A DNA stretch of 64,000 nt from Catenaria anguillulae PL171 (GCA_002102555.1 MCFL01000083.1:1-64000); one strand, 5' to 3'; shown: positions 12,444 to 23,701, numbered from the stretch's first letter. Notes: generated by a model not told the origin, from the letters alone. Program-made: numbers and translations.

Positions 12444-12750
12444 TGTTGAATATTTGGTCCAGAAGTAGCAAGATAAGTAGTGGGAGATTTTTGGTTGGGA
12501 GGGGGAGAGAGGGATGTCGTGATATCTTGGTGGCCGCTCCCCCAGAGCAGCATACGGTCGGTTATGTGGGCATTCGGGCATTGCGGGTAGTCGTCGTTGC
12601 TTGTTTCATCATAGTACATTTTTCTCTATCCCTCTTCCCTTCCTCATATTGTCAAGCGTGGTGCCTGACTACACAATGAGGATCGGCACTGGTCCCCTGA
12701 TCCATTACTGTCAACGCGTCTGGACCATGCAGATCCTCCATTTTCCCACA
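12444..12750 (-). repeat. copia LTR (element 3' LTR)
   Basis: Starts TGTTGAATATTT and ends TTTTCCCACA on the plus strand. In element sense it is preceded by the purine run GCGGGGGAG, a plausible polypurine tract. The GGGTG target copy lies at 12439-12443. Confidence 0.95.
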
Positions 12751-14378
12751 CTCCCCCGCAGGCGCCAACTTGGACATATCAAGCAACTCGCTGCGAGCAT
12801 GAATCCATCAGGTAGCAGGACATAGTACATGGCAAAAACATCCGCAACATGTACATATATACATACACAAAAAAAGGGGGGGGGTCTACGAGTCACGCTG
12901 CGGGCACGGTTGAAGGTTCAACCACTCCCGGAAGCGGGCAAACAGCCGGATACCGAGGGGCTTGGTGAAGCCATTGGCAATATTCTGCAACCCGGCAATA
13001 AACATGAGCCGGACGTAGTCGCGGCGCTGGTTTTCGCGCAGGAATGCAAGTCGGACGGCGACACGGCGGATTGTGCGGCGGAGACCATCTCCGTTTGCGA
13101 GTGTGATTGCAGCCTTGTTGTCGCAATTAATGCGAATCGGGTTTTGGCGCGAATTACCAATGAGCTCGGCAAGGAAGCGGACCAGCCATGTCCCATCTCG
13201 GACGGCTTCTACAGCAGCATTCACCTCTGCTTCTGCTGTCGATGTCGCGACCCATGGTTTCCGCCGACTTGAACATGATATGAGGCCACGTCCAATGCGG
13301 AAGCAGAAACCCGATGTCGAGCGTTGCGTGTTGGGGTCGTCGGCGTAGGATGAATCACAGTACCCATCAACTGTGTCCCAGAAAGACGAGCCGGTTGGAA
13401 CCTTTGGGTACCAGATGCCCAGATCGGGATACCATTGGAGGTATCCCACAACTGTGAGCAGGTCGGCGTAGTTGCGTTTGCTGGGGTTGTACGCTCGTCG
13501 AGCTGCAAAGTGGACGGCAAAGGAGATGTCCGGGCGCGTTCCAGTCGCAACAAAGAGGAGCATGCCCAATAGCTTCTGGTACCGCTTGTGCATTTCGGGC
13601 GAGAGAGGCGCTGGCTCAACTTCTTCCTTGACAACGTGGTCGCGCACGGGCCGATCTTGGGCGTGGACTTTGCTGCCAAACTCGCGGATGATTCCTTCAA
13701 TGTGCTGCGGCTGCCCAAGCCAGATGCCATCATGTCGCTGGACAAGCTTTGCGTTGAGAAATCCGTCGGCGACACCAAGGTCCTTGATGTTGAGTGCAGG
13801 TTTGTCGTCAATCTTGTATGTGAGCAACTGCGTCTTGGTTGATTCGATTGCAGCCATCGACGGCCCAGTGATGAGTAGGTCGTCGACGTAAATGACAATG
13901 AGCACAAACACAGATGCGGTCTGCTTGTCTTTTTGCACGAGTACACAGTCCTCGTTCTTGCAGACTTCAAATCCAAGTGCAAACAGCACCTCACGCAAGT
14001 ACTCGGCCCAATGGCGACCCACCTCCTTCAATCCATAAAGCGACTTGATGAGTAGAAGTGCCTCGTCTTTTTCGACATGGTAACCAGGCGGTGCCCACAT
14101 GAGCGTTGGCCGCTTGAGTGTCGCATGGAGGTACGCATTGGATACGTCCATGGCGAAAATGGTCCATCCATGGGCAGCAGCGAGGGCAACAACAATGCGT
14201 ATGACAGTTAGGCTTGGCGTCCCAGAATACGTTTCCATTCCCTCGGCCGATTGCTGGTCACTGCGGGCAACGATCCTTGCCTTGAATTTGGTCAACACGC
14301 CATCTGGGTTGCTTTTGGTGCTGTACACCCATTTGCACCCAATCGGCCGCTGGCCAGCCTGGATCTTGACAATCTCGA

Positions 14379-14738
14379 GCCAGTGGTTTTGGCATAGTGG
14401 CAACACTCCCGCCTTGCAAGGCGAAGGTTGTGGGTTCGAACCCCACCCAAGTCATCTGGTGCACTTGTGGCTGCTTGGTCTCTGCTCCACATTGCCTCCT
14501 TCTGTCCCCTGGCCTCCCGGCCCCTGCACCTGCATTGCTTGCATTCTTGCTTTGCCCACCCTCTGTTGGTGGTTGTACAAGACCGGAATCAAGCCAAAGG
14601 TCCAAGGCCCCAAGCAAGTACCCAAGTGCCAAGTCCAAGGAGTTGTGTGTTTGCGTGTATGAGCTTGTGTCTTTGTGTATCAATGGTCTATCTCCCTCAG
14701 TACATAGGCTGCTTGTATTTTAAAAAAAAAAAAAAAAA
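14379..14738 (+). mobile_element. tRNA-derived SINE, full length (SINE 1)
   Basis: A 360-bp SINE inserted in the copia element. It is flanked by a perfect 16-bp duplication, ATCTTGACAATCTCGA (14363-14378 and 14739-14754). The head carries a pol III A box (TGGCATAGTGG, 14390-14400) and B box (GGTTCGAACC, 14433-14442) in a tRNA-like arrangement. The body is unrelated to tRNA. The tail ends CCCTCAGTACATAGG, then a TTGTATTTT spacer and about 17 adenines. The tail motif resembles the 3' end of the half-LINE at 18387-19773, which suggests recognition by the same reverse transcriptase. It is about 97% identical by eye to SINE 2, so the family is recently active. Confidence 0.93.
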
Positions 14739-17700
14739 ATCTTGACAATCTCGAATGTGCCATTTGCCTCAAGCGCGGCCAACTTGACCAACTCTGCGTG
14801 CTTCCAATGGTCCATGTTCTCGTCACTTCGCGCTTCTTTGAACGTCCTTGGCACGTGTACGTCGGCAGCTTTGATCTTTGGCACGTCGAGCTCCATGGAG
14901 TTGAGCAGTTGTGCAGTTGCGCAGGCAAGTTGTCGGCCAGTACGGCGGTTGATTTGAGGTGGTTCATCACTATGAAAAGCGAGTGAGGCGGAAACTGGCC
15001 TGGTGGTAGGCATTGCACGATGCCCGCGAGTGCCTCTCTCCCCCGCACTGGGGCGGTGAAGCGTAATCTCAACATATGGAACAGTGGTCGGTCGCGGCGG
15101 GAAGCTCCGCACAGTGCGGGGCGGTGAACGGGGGCACATTGGCAGTTGCGGCAATGGTGAGCGGCGACGCGGCAATGACCTTCGGCCAGCAGGGGTTGTG
15201 CGCAAACGGCAAGCGCGGGATGGTGGCTGCACATGGGAGTCACCACCGGGAAATTGCATGTCATCGTCGGAGTCAAAGCCCTCAGGCACGAAATTGCTGT
15301 CGGCCGCGTCATCAGTGCCACCATGGGAGGCGAATGCCTCAGACAGCGCCGAGCAGAACTCTGGCAATGGGCCAGTGACAACGCGAGCGACCACCTCGGT
15401 CTCAATGAAACGTGCGGAGACGGATTCGAGGACAGTGCCCGAGGATGGCTCCAATAGCGGGAAGGTGGCGCAATCGCTGTCCTTGTACCCAACAAACACA
15501 CGCTTTTCAGCAGCAGGGCACAGCTTGAAAACTGTTGCGTCAGGGTTCGGCGGCTGGAAAGCCGTTGCGCCAAAGACGCGAAGGCAGGGAACAAATTTCG
15601 AGTCAAAAAACGCTTGGTATGGGGTCAGCCCCTGCAGAGCCGGCAGCGGAGTGTGGTTGCGCACAACACCCACAAAGCAGGCGGCATGCGGCCAGAGGGT
15701 GGCGGCCTCCTCAGCGGGCACAAGGCCGTCCAGGTGGAGCAGGTGGGCACGCGCGTGCTCATTGATGTGCCGATTGAGACGCTCAATGCGTCCATTCGCC
15801 TGGTGGTGGCCAGCGAGCGACAAGTAGCGTGGGACATTGCGCTCAGCGAGCCACCTGTCGAACTGGGCGTTGACAAACTCTGTGCCACGGTCGTGTTGGA
15901 TGGCCTGCAGGCGGCGCGAAGTGCGACGCTCCCAGAGCGCCACAAGCGAGACGAAGGCACGGAAGACGGAATCAGACTGGTCGGGGATTGGGACAACGGC
16001 GCAAAAATCGGAGTAATCGTCAAGCACAACAAGCAAGTGTTGGACGCCGCCATCACCAAATCGAGCGACAATGTTGAGGTCGATGAACAAACGTTGGAGC
16101 GGTTCAGTTGATCTGAGGAACTGCGATGCAGCAAACGTGCGCCGCTGAGTCGCTAGGGCCAGGCCACACGTGTGGCAATCAATGGTGCGTGGGTGCAGGC
16201 CGAGCGACTTGCAAAGCATCGTCCACGACGGCCCAGAGATGTGGTTGTAAGCAACGTGGAGCTGGAGCAGGCAGTCAGCGGACGGCGACCCCGACACAGG
16301 ATCCGCGGTGGAATCTGCCGCCGCAGCGTATGCCGACTCAAATGCACGTTCAAAGTCAGCCTGGTAGACCTCACTGAGTTCGCCAATGCGGCTGTCAAAC
16401 AGGGAGTTCACACAAACCATGTAGTCGGCGCCGTGTGAGGCAACGTAGGCCGTGGCGATAGAGTCGTCGCTGCCAAGCGCAAATGGTTCCCAAGTATCAA
16501 TGTCGCGCAAGCCACCGGCGTACACACCAGCAGCAGCAGCATCCTGCGAGAGCACAAGGAGCGCAGAGGCGCCATCGCACGCAGGCAGCCCCACTTCCGG
16601 CGGCATGGCAGTCATAGGGAGGAACCAAAGACCACCCCGGGCAACGAGCGGGAAGCGCGGCAGGGTGATGTCGTCACACACGCAGTGGGCTGGGACAGAG
16701 TCCGGCCGGAGCACGGGAGGCAACCTCGGGCGGCAATCAGGAGCATGAATCACAATGTACTGAATTCCGATGAAAGTAGAGAATTGGATACAGGGATACG
16801 CAACAGTGACGAGTTGCGGGGAGAGCAAGCGGGTGGCCAAACGAGGCACAAGGAGGACATTGAACAAGTAGATTGGCAGGTGGTCAGACCCAAGGGGAAG
16901 CTTGACCGTTCCAATGTGCGTGGCAGACACGAAACTCTTGTTGGCAATGGAGATCTTGCACTCAGCGGCGAGCGGGGTCAAATCGACAAAGTCACTCCTA
17001 AACGGGGTCATGTGGCGCGAGCAACCACTGTCAACACACCAATCAGAGTGCCCGTCGTGCAGGGAGGCAACAAGTACCTCGTCACGGGCAACGGCGTCGT
17101 GCTGGCCGGCCAAATACGCAACAGCGTCGCCAGCGCGCTGGCCGCGGCGGTCATGCCCGTCTTGCGGGGCACGGTCGGCAGCACGTTGAGGTGCACCCAT
17201 GGCCTGGGCGCGCGCTGGGCCAGGGACACGACCTCCCTCGGCAGCAATGCGCTTGACCGTGGACCATACCAGGTTCGTTGGCATGTCGCAGAGCCGCGGA
17301 ACGTGGCCGGTCCAGCCGCAGTTGTCGCAAGTGGCAGTCTTATGCTCCGCGAGCAAGCATGAGCGGTCGCCGGGCGGGCGCTTGTTCTTGCAGTGCTTCG
17401 TCCAGCACCGCCAGCAACGGGCGTCAAAGTTATCAAGCTTGAACTGCTGAGACAGGACGCGCTGCCGGTTCGGCGGCAGACGAGAGCCGGACGACGATGA
17501 CGAGGCGCGCGCGGGCGCCGAGCCGGCAGACGACGAGTGCTGGTACTGGGGCCTGGTGGCGCTCGCGTTAGCACCAAACAGACGCTCCCAATGTGATTCG
17601 CGCTCGCGCTCGCCCGGGTGCAGCTTAAAGAGCGCCTTATCAAAGATTTGAGAGATGCCATGCGCGGTGATGGCGGTACTATCCGAGCGTGCACGCGCGA

Positions 17701-18492
17701 AGTCAATGTAGAACTGCGAAAACTTCGGTGTGTTGCCGATGGCCGCGTACAGGCCCTTTTCGATGGACGCGAGCGTGCCCAGATTGAGGGGGTCAGAGCC
17801 TTTCTTCTTGTTGATGTGTGCAATGGCCGCCGTGACCGATTGCAGTCCCTGCACGAACTCCTCCGAGGACTTGTAGGCGCGTGGGTCGATGGTCTCCAAG
17901 GCGCTGATGCAGTATACACGTGCCTCCGCGGATGTCTTGCCGGGCGCGTCCAACAACTTCTTTAGGAACGTGGCCCAGGTCTCGCCCTGGATGACGCCAA
18001 ACGAGCGGCCCTTGATGGCCTTGCGGGCAGCCGCAACCAGAAACGAGCTGAACGGGGCAGCCATGGACGCATCGGCATGCGTGCCGAGGTACTTTTTCGC
18101 CCGATCCTCATGGTCCATGTTCGCCAGCTCATGACAGCGGACTTGCTTGCAAATCTCAAGGACCTCCTCCAACCAGTGGGTCCAGGTAACCGGCGTTGCC
18201 TTGGCGTAGTCAATGCTGGGGAATACCACGGCCTTGACAACATCTGCGCGGGGCACCATCTGCAGCGCCAGCTCTTTGGCGCGCGCTTTCAGCACCTCGG
18301 CTTGCAACTCGGGGTTCAGGGTCTCCAGTGTACCTACAGCAGCCGTGACGGCCCGGGCGGCGGGCGGCAAGGTAAAGGCGCCGTTGCTACCTGCCGCTAC
18401 ACACATCCCATGAATAAAAGCATATAAAACTTTCAGCAATCAGCTCAGCATCCCAAAACAAGCCAGCATCAGTTGCCGCCCCGCTGCCTGCC

Positions 18493-19527
18493 ATGTCCGA
18501 TGCTATGGTTGTCGATGCCACGGCATCGCCAATCACAGCTTGGGTGGGGCCCATGCCCCATTCTGTCCACCAAGAACCTGCCCTGTCCTACCTTCAACGC
18601 ACCTACAAGGTTTCTTGCATTGTCAATGAGCGCTCGCTGTCCGGGTTTCGTTTCTGCAAAGTTGCATTCACATGCCAAGAAGATCTGGCCTCGGCCACCA
18701 GCAAGTCACCAACATATTTCCGTGGCCAATTCTTGCACGTCCTTGACAATTTGCAAGTTTGGCTAGACAAGCGCAGTGCTGTCAACAAGAACGTACAAGT
18801 ACTTTGCCCCTACAAGGCTGTGCGTTGCTTGGGCGAGCTGCTCGCCAAGGGCCAGGCCCTCATGGTTGACAACTCCCGGGTCCGTTCCTTCTCTTGTGTG
18901 CTCTGGCACTATGAGAACCAAGAAGATGCGTCGGCTGCCGTTTCGCTTGGCAAGTTATCGGTCAATGGTCATGATTTGTGTTTTGCCACTGGTTCTGCTC
19001 GACTTTGCTACCTGTGTGGCGAGTTGGGCCACTACAAGTTGGCTTGCCCATCCAAGCCAGTTTCTACCAGGGTCTCTCTCCCGGGTTCATTGCCTGCCCT
19101 CGTCCCTCCAACAAGTACTGGTGGTGTCAGCTATGCTGATGCGGCCAAGCAGGCTATCGACAAGGTGGACAAGGATTTGTGTGCCGAGGTGGCGGGTCTG
19201 TCCAGCACCATATCGGCCATGCAGGATCAACTCAACAAGTTCTGTGCTCAACAAGATGCGTTGCTTGCAGCACTCAAGTTGGAGCAGGACAAGTTGAGGC
19301 AGGATCTGGTTGATGTGACTGCGGTGGTGCGGGACACTGTCCATCGCCGCTACACTGACCTGACCCGTGATCTCAAGGCAACTGATGGTGCCCTGGATGA
19401 CCTGCAGAGAACGCTCGTGAGCCTGGAGGAGCGTTTTGAGGACGCTGAGAAGAAGCTTACTCAGCTGACCTTAGGGTTCAAATGTTTGAAGCTCATTGAT
19501 AAGTCGCTGCAGGAGTCAGGGCCTTGA
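18493..19527 (+). CDS. half-LINE ORF1-like CCHC protein
   Basis: The uninterrupted frame encodes 344 residues. The N-terminal half aligns by eye with LINE B ORF1p: RFCKVAFTCQEDLASA against RFFKVAFATEDDLRAV, and MVDNSRVRSFSCVLW against AVDNSRARGFSFVVW. A zinc knuckle, CYLCGELGHYKLAC (CX2CX4HX4C), lies at about residues 173-186. The C-terminal 120 residues form a long predicted coiled coil, alternating hydrophobic and charged residues, ending KLIDKSLQESGP. Expected role: RNA binding and multimerisation of a retroposon RNP. The start is the first ATG after the 5' UTR. Being open and young, it may still be expressed. Confidence 0.85.
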   Translation: MSDAMVVDATASPITAWVGPMPHSVHQEPALSYLQRTYKVSCIVNERSLSGFRFCKVAFTCQEDLASATSKSPTYFRGQFLHVLDNLQVWLDKRSAVNKNVQVLCPYKAVRCLGELLAKGQALMVDNSRVRSFSCVLWHYENQEDASAAVSLGKLSVNGHDLCFATGSARLCYLCGELGHYKLACPSKPVSTRVSLPGSLPALVPPTSTGGVSYADAAKQAIDKVDKDLCAEVAGLSSTISAMQDQLNKFCAQQDALLAALKLEQDKLRQDLVDVTAVVRDTVHRRYTDLTRDLKATDGALDDLQRTLVSLEERFEDAEKKLTQLTLGFKCLKLIDKSLQESGP

Positions 19528-19754
19528 TGCCCTTGGCTGAGTGGTTTTGTGGTTCCTCCCCTTTTGCCCCTCACCCTCCTTCCCCGCCCCTCCCCATGGC
19601 TGCTTGCGGCCCCTACTACCACTTGCCTGCCCTTCCCCCTGCTTGCTTGTGTCACCCATTTTGTGGTGGTTGTGTTTTGGTCTCCTCCTTCTTGCTTTCA
19701 TCCCCTTTAAGCATCAAAGTTGGTTGCAGCCCTCAATACATGTAGTAGTGATTC

Positions 19755-19773
19755 AAAAAAAAAAAAAAAAAAA
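19755..19773 (+). repeat. poly(A) tail of half-LINE
   Basis: A run of adenines directly followed by the second copy of the 16-bp target duplication. It marks the 3' end of the retroposed RNA. Confidence 0.95.
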
Positions 19774-21471
19774 GGTAAAGGCGCCGTTGGCGGAGGCCTT
19801 GTCGGCAGCGGCAGTGTCTTCTTCCTCGGGCGCATGGGTCTTGGGCGACGGGGTAACGCCTGCAGCGGCAGCACCGGCAATCTGAGTCGGGCCGGCGCCA
19901 GCGGCGGCCAGTGTTGCGGATGGGGCGGCGCCCAGCGGCAGGGTTTCGGCGCCTGCAGAAATGGCGGCCGTTCGAGCTTTGAGCGCCAACAGCGCCGCTT
20001 CTTCTTCGGCAAGCGCGGCTTTTTCCTTGGTGATCTGATTGCGTAGGTCATTGAGCGAGCATCGTGCCTCCTCCGTCTCGAGGCGGATGCGCTTACGGCG
20101 CTCCTGGACGTCAATCAGTTCCTTCACTGCATCGTCCAAACGCGCCTGGACGTCGACGGGGCCGTCACCGGGCGACGCATTACGTTTGCAAGGATGGGGC
20201 GTAGGTTCGGCAGCCTCACCGTCTTGCAGGGCTTCATCAGCCGAATCAGTCTGTGGCCCACCACCAGGAGCCGCAGGCCCACGGCCCAGGGTGACAGCCA
20301 TATGCGGCTCACCATCGGATGGTACCGGGTTGCGGGTGCGGGTCGTGCCGGCATCAGCAGCGGTCCAAAGTGGCGAGTCCATGAATGCAACACGGTAGCT
20401 CAAGAAAAGGTGCGGCGTCGTCCTCAAGTTGTGCTTGCGGATGAACGGCAGCGCCTTGGCAGGATCCACACACTGCCACAAGCACCTCAGCGAATTGAGA
20501 TTGATGCCGTCGGGGTCAGGGTGGAAGGAATGGACGGCCACAGCCTTGACCCAGGGCGTGATCGCCTGCGAGGGTAACATGACAGGTGGGAGTTTGCTGT
20601 CATAATGGTCAATGCGGACAGGCACGCCAACCTTGTCGATAAGGCCACGCAGCTCCCAGGCCATAAGGTAGGCGCTGGTCTGTGCAACCGTCAGGTCGTT
20701 GCCAGCGACGTCGTAGCGTTCAGTGATCCACCCGAGGACCTCATCGGTGAGGAGGTCATCCCCCAGCAGGGTCTCCCTCGAGTGATACTTAGTGGTAGCA
20801 AATTTGGCAGTCGCGTTGATCAGAGCGCCGGTTTTGCTGTAGGCCGAGCACAGGGCCTCGTAGTCAGGGTCAGCGGGGGGCGGAGCAGATGCCATGGTGC
20901 GGTGGTGATTGTCGGTAAGGTACAGCGGCAGATGTAGTATCACAGTGGACTGACATGTGCAATGTCTCCAGGGCGTCTCCACCGTGGAGGCGCCCTCTGC
21001 TCCGTTGGTGCTAGGGGGATCGGCGGCCCTGCAATCTGCCAAGCAGGGCAACCCCGGCGATCGCCACGTGTGACCGCAACTCCGTCCCGCCAACCAGAGG
21101 GGGGCAGCAACGGCAGAACGCGATGGAAAGGGGGGGGGCTATGGGAACAGTCAAGTAAGGGGCTTACCTTGAAGCGTATATCAATATGCGACGATAAACT
21201 GAACAGCGATATCATTATGCGACGATAAACAGGACAGCGGCAGGCAAGAGTAGGAAGGGAGCAGTCAACATGGCACATTTAGGGTCAGTCAGCGCGAAAC
21301 TGGGATGCCCAGTCTCATGGAACTGCGGCAGGTAGTACATAAGCCAGCTGTGTGGGTGTCATGGTGCGTAGCGCGAGTGTCAAGCAGTCCAACCTTTGGT
21401 TGCAGTAAGCTGGGCGGTTGGCGGGGTCACGCGTGGTGCTGGGTGACAAGCACCTAAACCGGGACAAAAAA

Positions 21472-21835
21472 AGCAAGTGCAGCCAAGCTGCGCGCGGTGC
21501 CGACGGCGAGGAGCTGAGCAGCGACAAAAGCAAGTGCAGCCAAGCTGCGCGCGGTGCCGACGGCGAGGAGCTGAGCAGCGACGAAAGCGAGTGCAGCCGA
21601 GCTGCGCGCGGTGCCGACAGTGAGGGGCTGAGCAGTGGCGAAAGCAAGTGCAGCCAAGCTGCGTGCGGTGCTGACAGCGAGGAGCTGAGCAGCGACGAGA
21701 GCGGGTGCAGCCGAGCAGTGCATGCTGCTGAACAGCGGGAACTGAGTACCGACGAAGGCGGGTGCAGCCGAGCTGCGCATGGTGCTGGGCAGCGAGAACC
21801 TGAGCAGCAACGGGTCGAGTGCAACCGCGTTGCGC
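21472..21835. repeat. 57-bp tandem repeat in the copia leader
   Basis: About 6.4 units with a period of exactly 57 bp (starts at 21472, 21529, 21586, 21643, 21700, 21757, 21814). Each begins AGCRAGTGCAGCC. The first units are nearly identical and later ones diverge towards the LTR. They lie between the copia gag start (about 20895, minus strand) and the 5' LTR, so they are in the untranslated leader. Because 57 is a multiple of three, the plus strand reads as a 19-residue repeat (SKCSQAARGADGEELSSDE); this is probably incidental. Confidence 0.9.
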
Positions 21836-21955
21836 AGAGAGGGGGGGGGGCAGTGCAATTTGATGTCGGTAGGTGTGGCAGTGTCTTTGTTTCGCTCGAG
21901 GTTCATGCAATCTAGACCAAATATTCGCCAGTTCAGCTCTGCGGCAGCATTGAGC

Positions 21956-21971
21956 TGTGAGACTCTTAATC
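21956..21971 (-). other. putative primer-binding site of the copia element
   Basis: Directly inside the 5' LTR the element sense strand reads GATTAAGAGTCTCA. The plus strand here, TGAGACTCTTAATC, matches the anticodon arm of tRNA-Lys(CUU) rather than a tRNA 3' end. Copia itself is known to prime from an internal fragment (a half) of initiator tRNA-Met, so an internal-fragment primer is plausible. The match is from memory of tRNA-Lys sequences. Confidence 0.55.
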
Positions 21972-22278
21972 TGTTGAATATTTGGTCCAGAAGTAGCAAG
22001 ATAAGTAGTGGGAGATTTTTGGTTGGGAGGGGGAGAGAGGGATGTCGTGATATCTCAGTGGCCGCTCCCCCGGAGCAGCATACGGTCGGTTATGTGGGCA
22101 TTTGGGCATTGCGGGTAGTCGTCGTTGCTTGTTTCATCGTAGTACATTTTTCTCTATCCCTCTTCCCTTCCTCATATTGTCAAGCGTGGTGCCTGACTAC
22201 ACAATGAGGATCGGCACTGGTCCCCTGATCCATTACTGTCAACGCGTCTGGACCATGCAGATCCTCCATTTTCCCACA
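21972..22278 (-). repeat. copia LTR (element 5' LTR)
   Basis: The 307-bp partner of the LTR at 12444-12750, differing at about 5 positions by eye, and followed by the second GGGTG target copy. Confidence 0.95.
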
Positions 22279-22283
22279 GGGTG

Positions 22284-23590
22284 TATTTGTGGATGGATCG
22301 GGGCCAAGGAAGGCGACGGAAAAAGTGATGAGGGATGCCGTGACAAGTGCGATCAACGTCCTGAGGACGAAACGGATCCCTGCCAGGATTGTGGTATATG
22401 TGATCAACTCAGCAATCATCCCCTCGGTTGCGTACCGTGCATTCGGTTACATCCCATCACCAACTTTCCTTGACCAGCTTGACGCGAAGCTCCGTGCAGT
22501 GGTTCGAGCTGCAGCCCGATTACCATCCAACACACCAGTCTCGATTTTCTACGATGCAGCAACATACGGGCTCGCCTCCATCAAGCACACCATCCTTGCA
22601 GCTCGAGTCTCACACCTTCGCTACTGTTTAAGCCGACCTGTGCAAAGCGAGCGCTTTCAGGTCGCATGCGCCATGTCCAGTCTTGTCCAATGTGCAATCC
22701 GTTGGTGGGTCAACCCACGTTCGCACCCGCCAAGCCAATTAACATCGCAAGTGCCTCCTGCCTCTCCACTTCTGAACCTTCTTCCCCTTCTCCCTGGTTC
22801 TCTCACCTCGATCCACCTCGCTGGGCGTGTTGACCCTTTACGCGTTTGCCCAGTGGATGACATCCCATTGGAGGCCGTTATTCCATTGCCTATCCTTCAT
22901 ACCTTGCGTTCCTGTCTCCATAACGCTGGTGTTTACTCACTTTCTCCTCTTGTTTCCCTTTGTTGTTTTCAATACCAGGACAGTACTCCAGCACGGTATG
23001 CAAACGCGTTTGCCTCTATCCAACATCTGCTTGCCAAGAGATGCCCTCGCCGTGGTTGCCTACACGATGCACTGGTTGCCTTGACCGATGCTGTATCTGC
23101 CTGGTGTACATCTCTTGGCCCAATCTCCGCTCTGCCAATCCAGCCCCGCCTGGCCCTCACTCCGTTGCACCATGTTGGCCAACTCATGGTTTTCTTGGGG
23201 GAAAACGGGTCGCCAACCTTCGGTGTGTGTGCTGCAGTCGATCTGCAAGACATGGTACATGGGCCTCTTGTCACGCTGCGCCACCTTGTGGAATGCACCT
23301 GCCTGATGATTGACAAGGGTGTTGTGCCCCCCAACCACACTCTACTCCATTTGTGCCTCGACTGCGGCGATACGGGTAACTGCCAACTGGCGCCAGCAAA
23401 TCGTGACGTGCCCGACTGCCTTGTCATCATTCCACTTGCGTGTACATACCCCATCTCAGCCAAGTCTCTCACGACGTGTCGGGACAGTGTAGACGCATAT
23501 GTCGTCCTAGCACCTAGCCACAAACTGCCTGAGCATTGCCCATACATGTCCAGCTTCTTCCCTGGGCACGTCCAGGATGATATGGATGTG
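22284..23590 (+). pseudogene. LINE B ORF2, 3' part
   Basis: Resumes the LINE B reverse transcriptase directly after the copia element and its target duplication (FVDGSGPRKATEKVM), matching FIDGTGPKKATERAM of LINE A. Thumb and C-terminal domains follow in one open frame to about 23590: FGYIPSPTFLDQLDAKL, YGLASIKHTILAARVSHL, then the conserved PLHHVGQLMVFLGENGSPT region. A cysteine/histidine cluster typical of LINE C-termini lies at CLDCGDTGNCQ near 23360. The reading ends where the poly(T) of reverse-oriented SINE 2 begins, so the true ORF2 end and the 3' UTR are displaced or lost. Confidence 0.88.
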
Positions 23591-23686
23591 TTTTTTTAAA
23601 AAAAATACAAGCAGCCTATGTACTGAGGGAGATCTAACCATTGATACACAAAGACACAAGCTCATACACACAAACACACAACTCCT
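23591..23686 (-). mobile_element. SINE 2, 3' tail half
   Basis: Reverse-oriented tail of the same SINE family as at 14379. On the plus strand a poly(T)/poly(A) run is followed by TACAAGCAGCCTATGTACTGAGGG and continues to ACTCCT at 23686. The remaining head of the SINE lies at 30362-30620, on the far side of the Plavaka element. The undisturbed SINE 1 sequence shows that the two parts abut as CAACTCCTTGGAC. Confidence 0.9.
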
Positions 23687-23701
23687 CGTCATGAAAGTGG
23701 T
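23687..23701 (+). repeat. left terminal inverted repeat of the Plavaka-like element
   Basis: CGTCATGAAAGTGGT; the exact inverse lies at 30345-30359. The same CT dinucleotide flanks both. Confidence 0.9.

Larger units (their letters stand above)
18387..19773 (+). mobile_element. ORF1-only half-LINE retroposon
   Basis: A 1,387-bp insertion in the copia gag region. It is flanked by a perfect 16-bp duplication, GGTAAAGGCGCCGTTG (18371-18386 and 19774-19789), and ends in a run of about 19 adenines (19755-19773). It encodes one protein (18493-19527), a LINE ORF1 homologue, and has no endonuclease or reverse transcriptase. A TATAAAA motif sits near 18422, within the first 45 bases. Short 5' and 3' UTRs are present and the 3' UTR is pyrimidine-rich. 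The organisation is like mammalian HAL1 half-LINEs. It probably moves in trans with the enzyme of a full LINE. Confidence 0.9.
12444..22278 (-). mobile_element. Ty1/copia LTR retrotransposon inserted in LINE B
   Basis: Bounded by two 307-bp LTRs (12444-12750 and 21972-22278) with TG..CA ends, flanked by the 5-bp duplication GGGTG (12439-12443 and 22279-22283). The host LINE reading frame resumes directly after it. On the minus strand: Gag from about 20895, zinc knuckle CDNCGWTGHVPRLC near 17300, protease CVDSGCSRHMT near 17025, integrase about 16200-15600 (FIDLNIVARFG, HDRGTEF), then reverse transcriptase (YVDDLLITG near 13870) and RNase H near 13200. This domain order, integrase before RT, is diagnostic of copia. 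The LTRs differ at about 5 of 307 positions by eye, so it is young. A half-LINE and a SINE are nested inside; apart from those it looks close to whole. Confidence 0.93.

Noticed and set aside
14390-14460. Possible tRNA gene (A and B boxes)
   Set aside because: It is the head of a SINE with poly(A) and a 16-bp TSD, and the anticodon arm has no valid seven-base loop.
21418-21915. Plus-strand open frame encoding a 19-residue repeat
   Set aside because: It is a by-product of a 57-bp leader repeat in the copia element; nothing else suggests translation.
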